A stretch of 64,000 nt of DNA from Euborellia annulipes (taxonomy: Eukaryota > Arthropoda > Insecta > Dermaptera > Anisolabididae), in the NCBI GenBank assembly GCA_023213315.1, contig JAKCPI010000420.1, positions 62,001 to 126,000 on the forward strand, written 5' to 3'. A program made the translations under genes and the position numbers. This document shows positions 57,386-64,000 of this stretch, in pieces; position 1 is the first letter of the stretch, and each line of letters opens with the position of its first letter. Under the pieces are notes generated by a model that was given only the letters and a program-made list of their open reading frames with translations, was not told the origin of the DNA and did no database searches.

Positions 57386-58111
57386 TCCTATTCACTGTAC
57401 ATAACAATCAATAAATATTATGTATCATTATAACTCTTGAGATTTTTCTATTTAATTACTACTTTTTTTTAAAATAAGTAAATAGCTGGTTTTTATTTAA
57501 ACTAGCGATTGAAATTTACATTTAATCCACAAATAAAATGCAAAATTTTCTTATATATGTGGGATCATTTTATTCCGGAAAATTTTTTATTACAATATGC
57601 TGTAGTTTCATTAAAAAAAATGAAATATTTACAAAAGAATTATAAAGCTATATACATGAACAATTTGTTTTTGGCCAGAGGTGGGTTTTTTTCAATTTTT
57701 TCTTAAAACTATATATGTATAGATATATATATGTACAAATATACAATAGTGGGATTCAAAAAAATCTAACCAGGTCGAGCCATTTATCAATTTCTTATTA
57801 TTATCCTAGACCAAAATGTATCATAATAAATAAATTTCCACATAATGACCTGCAACTTTAACGAACTCTATAAACAAAGAATCAATCAATATTGTGATTC
57901 ATCTCACATCGGCATTTCTTGACCAATTTTATTCTTTGGCAATAAAAATATATTACATAAAAGTAATAAAAAATAAATTAAGGCTCGTTTAAGTGTGGCT
58001 TACCTGCCAACCATCCTCTTTGTTGTTTTTTTTGTTTACTCATCTCTCAACAGAGATTAACTCCAATTACAGAGAGACGGAGGAGACATTCGCAAGGTTT
58101 TAAAATTTTCA
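57386..58111. other. Gene-free AT-rich stretch
   Basis: No feature supported. Confidence 0.45.
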
Positions 58112-58190
58112 TGGCAAGTGGGATTTGAACCCGAGTTGGGTGGGCAACTCTAGATTCCGCAGCTTATCCGATTAGCCATGAGCCTCCTCC
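58112..58190 (-). repeat. tRNA-like sequence
   Basis: Minus strand: A-box-like TGGCTAATCGGATAAGC and B box GGGTTCAAATCCC, about 75 bases, ending near TTGCCA. The anticodon region does not fold cleanly. A tRNA pseudogene or SINE head is more likely than a working tRNA. Confidence 0.45.
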
Positions 58191-58212
58191 TCATTAATAT
58201 ATAATATATGTA

Positions 58213-58398
58213 CAGTGAGGGTCAATATTAAGTCCCACCTATGCGTTTTCTACATGTGATTATTTCATTGTTTTTTATAAAAGAAAATTGGAAATTTTCT
58301 AAGTTGGAACCATGAGAGTTTTCAATATATTTTTTTAAAAACAATGAAATAATCACAAGTAGAAAAGGCATGGGTGGGGCTTATATTGTCCCTCACTG
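58213..58398. mobile_element. Tc1-like palindromic MITE
   Basis: CAGTGAGGGTCAATATTAAG to TATATTGTCCCTCACTG, flanked by TA on both sides; same family as 24743 and 49192. Confidence 0.87.
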
Positions 58399-58537
58399 TA
58401 CTCTAGGGCCGACTGATAAATTATGCATAATAGTAATTAGCATAGTAACGAAAAAGATAGCTAAATGAGGCATTTAAAATGGATAAAATTACAGTACAAA
58501 TCTTAAGCAATATGGAAAAATCTTTTAATATAACCCG

Positions 58538-58592
<55 letters not shown>
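58538..58592. repeat. (TA)n microsatellite
   Basis: About 27 TA units directly before foldback repeat I. Confidence 0.95.
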
Positions 58593-58594
<2 letters not shown>

Positions 58595-58595
58595 A

Positions 58596-58949
58596 TTATG
58601 TGAGTTTGTAATTATAGACCGCATTTTGTATTAATTTATTATTATTTATGTATTAAAAATATAAATACAGTACAACTTTTTGAGTGGTTGTTCTGCTGTC
58701 GTTTTCAAGTAGAATGCACTTGCTCCGACTCCAGTGAACTAACCTCCAAGGGACCGTTATGTGCATTTTATATACAACGTATATATATAAAATGCACGTA
58801 TCTATATATTTATATACAACGTATGTATATAAAATGCCCGTAACGATCCCTTAGAGGTTAGTTCGCTTTAGTCGGAGCAAATGCATAGTACTTATAGTAT
58901 TTATATTTTTTAATAAATAATTTGGTCTATAATTAAAAACTCCTATAAT
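58596..58949. repeat. Foldback repeat I, copy 2
   Basis: Ends ATTATGTGAGTTTGTAATTA and TAATTAAAAACTCCTATAAT. Two opposed copies of the inner CACTTGCTCCGACT / AGTCGGAGCAAATGC region, the first running toward GACAGCAGAACAACC instead of the CGAAACGT form. Confidence 0.78.
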
Positions 58950-59255
58950 ATAAACCAAAAAAGCTTTAATAAACATTATATATATATTATATATAGGATT
59001 AATGATACAAAAAGAGGATGCAGCCAATAATAAAAAGCATCTGTTTTTGTTAACACTCTTTATTTCGGAACGTTTCGGCTATGATCAACAAAGCCATCTT
59101 CAGCCCTCCAAGAGTATATTTTATATTATTAACATATAAAACAGATGTAGTCAAATTAGTTATAATACAGTACATGTGTATTTGGTCGTATGTATATTTA
59201 AATTATCATTACCCACAAGAGAGCATGAGAGCAAAGCCTTGAATGATATTAATGA

Positions 59256-59301
<46 letters not shown>

Positions 59302-60143
59302 ATGTGTGACAAGTTTTTCCTAAAGAATTCTGGTGCTCTTTCCTGGATTCAAATGTCCAACATCGATGATGTAATGATTGCCATGAGATCCCCGTGAGTA
59401 AAAAATTTCTTAGTCGACACACAACAACGCCCATAATCTTGTAAAAAGACAATGCGCGACTCCACCTTACACACCGAGGCTTCCAACAATGCAAGAGAGA
59501 ATCATAAAAGATGATTTGTTGCAACTTGAATCCAAATTTCTTTGTCTGATTACGATATCTTTTTTCGTTCCCATGATAACCAATAGTACATTGTGTCAAA
59601 AGATTCGGACCTCAATTATTTTTTTGAAATTTAATTTTATATATATTTATATATTAATAAAATAACTATCAATTAAAATATATAAAAAGAAATTTATGAC
59701 ATAAGAAGCATTTTGGTCAAAGATAAAATTTTAAGAAAATGAACTACCGGTTCCCAACAATTGTATACATAATTATATATATATAAATACACACACAGAA
59801 AAGTAGATATATAAATATAACGAAATAAGAATGTTTTTTATTCAGTCTTTATTTGTATGCTCTGATTTGTTATTACAATATTTTATTTATGCTTTTGATT
59901 AAAAAAAATATATATAATTTATGTAACAACATTTAAGTTAGAAATAGTAGGTAATAAATAAAATTTCTTATACATTAAGATGGAATTAAATCTTTATTGC
60001 ATACAAATTGTATTTTCAAGTTCTTCATTTAACTAGTATATTTATTTCTTACTCATTTATTTCTTATACTTTTTAATATCACAGTAATCAATTACCTTAC
60101 TATTAAATGTTTTAAACAGTTAGAAAAAATAATTATTCAAATG

Positions 60144-60182
<39 letters not shown>

Positions 60183-60530
60183 ACATGGCCCCATTCTTTT
60201 TTAGTTCATGAACATAAATAAATAAATATCTTTTCTTTTATTTTTTTATATAAATATTATTTTTTTATATATATTTTATTTTATTATTTTCTTTTTTTAA
60301 TTATTCCTGATTTTGAGTAATTTTTATATTTTTTTAAATTTTTTTTTATTTTTTTTTATTTTTTTTTTATTTTTTTTATTTTGTTTTTTTTTTTTTTTGA
60401 TTTTAAAGATTTGAAAAGAAGAGAAGAAATTAAAGTAATCTTTTAGGTTCATACAATTATTAATAATAAATATCACAGATCCTGACTAGTATTTAGTAGG
60501 ATTTCATTACTTGATGGTTATCCACTTATA
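58950..60530. other. Spacer with CGAAACGT motif and low complexity
   Basis: Minus-strand CTGAAGATGGCT, loop, AGCCGAAACGTTCC at 59068-59103, followed by AATAAAGAGTG. (TA)n at 59258-59299. T-rich tracts 60149-60178 and 60230-60400. A minus-strand frame of 116 codons at 59249-59599 is unrecognised and partly made of (TA)n. Confidence 0.45.
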
Positions 60531-60531
60531 G

Positions 60532-60537
60532 TTTATT
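60532..60537 (-). terminator. Polyadenylation signal of the GLD-2-like gene
   Basis: AATAAA on the minus strand, 27 bases after the TAG stop at 60564-60566. Confidence 0.55.
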
Positions 60538-60563
60538 TATTATTAAGCCACACAAGTCTTCCA

Positions 60564-63099
60564 CTATTTAAATATATTTTCTAATATTTTGGTTTTTTGT
60601 AACACAAGATGAGATTTTTTAAAAACCTCTTTAATCCTTTGAAAAATGTCCTTATTATATACTGATCTTGCTGCGTTTGTCAAATCGAATGGTTCTGAAA
60701 AAAAATTGGGTGAAATTATGATTTTTCTGATATAACACTTTTGTGTCTCTATCACCCTCGATCTCTATTTTTTAACAAGGTGGTGCTTCATTTTTGTGTT
60801 TGTAAAGTTTTATTTATTTAAAAAAAAAAAAAATTAGTGGGATAATTTTGCAACAAAAGTAGAACAATACCACAAATTTTTATACCGGGTGTCCCAAAAC
60901 TCACAGATAATCCGTGAACAGGAGATAGGTCAGTTCATGTTTGTTCAAATTAAAAATTTAAATAAAAGTATCTTAGTTTTTTGAAGTTACGGACATATCT
61001 TGAAAATCTGGAAAATCGCCACCCTTCTATAAATATTGAAATGCTATGGCTACAAATTTTCATATTTTATAATTCCAGTGGCGCAACCAGGATTTGCTCC
61101 TGGGGGGGGGGGGGGGGGGGGGGCTGATCTCAAAAATTTTTCTGTGAAATTTTTTTTTTTTCGCGGAACCGAAGTTTTTTGCCTTGCGGAAAATATTTTA
61201 TTTTTTTTTAGAGACGCTAAATTTTGCCCCGTGGGACCAAATTTTTCTCCATGTGCCGCCCGCGGAACCAAATCTTTTTTCCATGCGCCGTCCGCGGATC
61301 ATCTTTTGCGGAACTGAAATGATTATATTTTTTCTTTTCTATTTGTAATATATATATTTTGATTTTTTTTATCTTCTGGGGGGGGGGGGGGTTAAAACCT
61401 AAAAAACCCCCCCCTGGTTGCGCCTATGTAATTCTAATTTTTGTTACGGAAATCTGAATAACACTGCTATCGATCACTATTCAGATAATAACCTTGGTTT
61501 TGAGAAAAAAAATATTTTTGCTTGATTTATGTGTTAAAAAATTTTGATCAGCTAACTTAGATATCTTAGAAAAATATGTAATAAACAATCATTGCAAATT
61601 ATGTAAAAAATTAGCGCATTTAATTAAGATTTTAAAATGGTATAAAACTTTGTACTTTTTTTTTTAATATTTGTATTTATATATTATATATCGAAAAAAA
61701 CGAATCTCAAAACCTAATTCGTAATTGGAAATTTATTCATTTGAGGATAAAATTTAATACAACTAATTACATTTATTCATATATTTATTCCATTAAAGTA
61801 AATGTTAATTGTTTTTAATGAAAGAAAAATATTTGATTAAATTTAATTTTCGCATAAAAATACAATTATTAAAAAAAAAATACAAAGTGTTATACCATTT
61901 TAAAATCTTAATTAAATGCGCTAATTTTTTACATAATTTGCAATTATTGTTTATTGCATATTTTTCTAAGATATCAAGATACAAAGTTAGCTGATCAAAA
62001 TTTTTTAACAATTATAAAATATGAAAATTTGTAGCCATAGCATTTCAACATTTATAGAAGGGTGGCTATTTTCAAGATTTTCAAAAAATGTCCATAACTT
62101 GAAAACTAGAACTTTTATTTAAATTTTTTTTTTAAAGTGAAACTTTTAATTGATCCTCTCAAATTTTTTTCGCTCTTTTATCAGCATGTCGCGTTACAAG
62201 CCTTGACGTGAAAGGCCGTGACGCTACAAGCCATGACGTCAAGCTTTGACGACAAAAATAGGAAAGTTGAAATTTAATATATTTGACGAATTATAAAAAA
62301 ATAATTGTGAGATTTAATTATTCAATTTTTAAATTGATAAAATATAATTTTTAAAATAATTCAAATACTAAATAAATATTATTCTCAGTTTTTAACACTC
62401 GTCTAATGATTTCCCATTATCAATCCTCATTTTCGAATTATTAAGTTAAAATTAAAAACGCGATTTTAATACCCTTAATTGAATAATTTTCTGAAAATTT
62501 TCAGTTAAACGCCTACGATCCGAAAAAAAGTTTCACTTGCATCGTGGTTTCATAAAACCACACAATGCTTTTTTTTTTATTTGAACAATCCTTGAGTTTT
62601 GGGACTCCCTGAGTAATCGTTATGTTTCACTCAAGTGCGGGAGTCAATTTTCACTGGATAGGTCCATTTCCTCTACTTCAACTATGATACTGCGCTAAAT
62701 TATTGACATTGATGAATATCATAATTAAAAATATTTACCTTCTACGCAGAGCAATTTCCACTGATGTGGGTCGTTTTTGAATGTATTTACAGTGCGACAA
62801 TCGCTTATTGGAATTATAGTTCCTATTCTTATAGAAACTGCAAATTTCGAATAGCTAAAAAGTTAAATGTTAAATGTTAAAATTATTATTTAATAAACGT
62901 TTATATAATAATTTTACTTACTCAAATTTGGAATAATATTCTAAAAACTGAATGAGTAGTTCGCCTAATGTCTGATTGTTATTTGATTTGTATGTAGGCA
63001 ATTCTTCGAAGAAATCTAAGAGATTTAAATCACTGTTGGATGTGAATTTGTTTTGATAAAGCTTTTGGAGACAAGGAAGAACACAGGGCTGGGCGCCAG
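60564..63099 (-). CDS. GLD-2-like poly(A) polymerase, last three coding exons (partial)
   Basis: The C-terminal part of a non-canonical (TENT2/GLD-2/Wispy type) cytoplasmic poly(A) polymerase, which lengthens mRNA tails, often in germ cells. Exons: 63099-62922, 62854-62739 and 60694-60564; phases agree at each junction (TTTCTAG/CTGG, GA/GTAAGT, TTTTTAG/CTAT, GAAG/GTAAAT, TTTTCAG/AACC). The first intron is only 67 bases and the second about 2 kb. Key words: VLPCLQKL, LGELLIQFLEYYSKF and YSKFAVSIRIG (the PAP-associated domain, PF03828), then LCVEEPFDLTNAARSV, a signature near the end of the family. Stop TAG at 60564. About 140 residues are present. The catalytic nucleotidyltransferase exons lie beyond the right edge. 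Which paralogue it is cannot be decided here. Confidence 0.88.
61076..61428. mobile_element. hAT-like MITE
   Basis: Ends CAGTGGCGCAACCAGG and CCTGGTTGCGCCTATG; flanks TATAATTC and TGTAATTC (7 of 8). The interior has the GCGGAACC-type array (TCGCGGAACCGAAG, AGAGACGCTAAATTTTG) seen at 55496. Confidence 0.85.
62128..62600 (-). repeat. Dispersed repeat H, copy 2
   Basis: Inverted relative to 25080-25495 (ACAAGCCATGACGTCAAG, ACGCGATTTTAATACCC, CGTTTAACTGAAAATTTTC-type words). It sits inside the foldback element and contains ATGACGTCA. Confidence 0.8.
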
Positions 63100-63427
63100 C
63101 TAGAAAAATTGTAAAAATATACAATTATGGAAATTAATAAGAGATTGAACTAAATCATATTGAGAGAAAAATAAGTAAAAATTTAATAAAATTACAATAT
63201 TATGAATAAACCAGGAAGCCAGACGGTCACAACCGGTCATATTAGGGAAAATCTTTATACAGTAAAAATGAGCATTTGAATGACTTAATTAAAAGCTCAA
63301 AAGTTAAAAGTAGATTAAAGAAAATTTTAGGCTTGGGCGCTAAATTTTCTAAGCCTGGTTTTGAGAAATATAAATAAATATTATAAAGCATATATTATAT
63401 ATATATATATATATATATTATTGTTAT
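63100..63427. other. GLD-2 intron sequence
   Basis: No further exon seen on the minus strand. (AT)n at 63393-63418. Confidence 0.5.
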
Positions 63428-64000
63428 TATGAGAATCAGGGCCGCAGACAGGGGGGGGGGGGGGGCAGGGCCTCCCTGGCTATATCCCCGGGGCCCGGGC
63501 CCTTTGCGCTCCAACCTTAAAATACTAATAAAAAATAATTTTCATGGTTAAAATTTCAATTAAAAAAATCATTTTCTTGAAATTTTTTTCCTGAAGAGGA
63601 CCAGGCCCTTCAAGCTCAAATCTTAAAATTTCAATTAAAAAAATGATTTTCTTGAAATTTTTTTTCCTGAGGGGCCCAGGCCCTTTAAGCTCAAAGCAAG
63701 TTTGATAATATTATTCACGTCTCAGGATAGCTAAAAACGCAGATATCAGTGTCTAATTTTCAAAAAATTTCAAAAATTGTGTAAAAAATTTTTGGCATGA
63801 AGGCCACAATAGCCTTTTACATACTTAAAAAAAACTTTAAGGGTGGGGGGGGGGGGGGCGTATTATTAAGTAGCCCCGAGGCCCGCCAAGTCTGTCTGCG
63901 GCCCTGATGAGAGTTTATAATTATAGAACACATTTCGTATTAATTATTTAATAATAATATAAATACTGTACAAGGTTTCAACTGCAGTCGTTTTCAAGTA
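63428..64000. repeat. Foldback repeat I, copy 3, cut by the window edge
   Basis: TTATGAGAAT, interrupted by a hAT MITE, then GAGAGTTTATAATTATAGAA and TTTCAACTGCAGTCGTTTTC. Matches the ends of 50723 and 58596. Confidence 0.75.
63437..63906. mobile_element. hAT-like MITE, 470 bp
   Basis: Ends CAGGGCCGCAGACAGG and CTGTCTGCGGCCCTG; flanks ATGAGAAT and ATGAGAGT (7 of 8). The interior has two copies of AAATTTCAATTAAAAAAAT-like sequence with TTTTCCTGA and GGCCCTT. Confidence 0.9.

Larger units (their letters stand above)
60884..62615. mobile_element. 1.7-kb foldback element in the GLD-2 intron
   Basis: Outer ends CCGGGTGTCCCAAAACTC and GAGTTTTGGGACTCCCTG are imperfect inverted repeats. Nested arms pair 60910-61075 with 62000-62130 (TATGGCTACAAATTTTCATA) and 61540-61680 with 61860-62015 (TAAGATTTTAAAATGGTATA). 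A hAT MITE interrupts the left arm and repeat H lies at the right. Confidence 0.75.

Noticed and set aside
58112..58190. Functional tRNA gene
   Set aside because: A and B boxes are present but the anticodon and T stems do not pair well, so it is listed as tRNA-like only.
58538..59300. Functional role for (TA)n tracts
   Set aside because: They look like ordinary microsatellites and commonly sit beside repeats here.
59249..59599. 116-codon minus-strand open frame
   Set aside because: Ends in a (TA)n microsatellite and matches no family I recognise. I considered a decayed Tc1 transposase but found no DDE motif.
61036..61317. 93-codon plus-strand open frame with a glycine run
   Set aside because: Spans a hAT MITE end and its poly(G) tract.
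62739..62837. Acceptor TTTGCAG at 62838 for the middle GLD-2 exon
   Set aside because: It breaks the reading frame with the preceding exon. The upstream acceptor CTTTTTAG at 62855 restores it and adds the expected YSKFAVSIR residues.

Overview
The window is animal nuclear DNA: strongly AT-rich, no operon-like packing, intron-containing genes, and most of its length is transposable elements and other dispersed repeats. The three real genes (heme oxygenase, a furin-like convertase and a GLD-2-like poly(A) polymerase), together with Merlin, mariner, hAT, Helitron and Penelope-like repeats, point to a metazoan. An arthropod, perhaps a parasitic copepod, is my guess rather than something the sequence proves.

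Genes. (1) Furin-like convertase, minus strand: one coding exon at 38733-38915 (signal peptide plus start of the prodomain) with good splice sites on both sides. The rest of the gene was not found. (2) Heme oxygenase, plus strand, complete: exons 48777-48870 and 49751-50406, 249 residues with a C-terminal membrane anchor. (3) GLD-2-like cytoplasmic poly(A) polymerase, minus strand: last three coding exons (63099-62922, 62854-62739, 60694-60564); the 5' part lies beyond the right edge. The three are unrelated housekeeping or signalling functions, not a pathway.

Layout. 1-5.9 kb: an older hairpin-ended repeat split by a 2.4-kb Merlin transposon whose transposase has one frameshift, then a local duplication carrying two hAT MITEs. 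6-28 kb: gene-free, with TTAA-flanked elements, hAT MITEs with clear 8-bp target duplications, two Helitron-like elements, tandem repeats and tRNA-derived repeats. 28-36 kb: a 0.76-kb inverted repeat, a decayed mariner, and an insertion within an insertion. 36-48 kb: mostly unique AT-rich DNA around the furin exon, possibly holding the divergent 5' ends of furin and heme oxygenase. 48-50.4 kb: heme oxygenase. 50.4-60.5 kb: foldback repeats, a 410-bp tandem duplication, hAT elements with internal arrays. 60.5-64 kb: the GLD-2 3' end, its 2-kb intron filled by a foldback element.

The most unusual element is a dispersed family (called family A here) whose two ends are different hairpins built on the same 13-mer, ACTTTCTCTTACC. 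About 20 copies, pieces or lone hairpins are present. The end carrying the first hairpin is usually followed by an A run and is far better preserved than the rest, which resembles a retroposon 3' end. A second recurring theme is the octamer CGAAACGT, found nine times, mostly at the centre of foldback repeats and often after a CTGANGA motif, which recalls hammerhead-ribozyme-bearing Penelope-like repeats.
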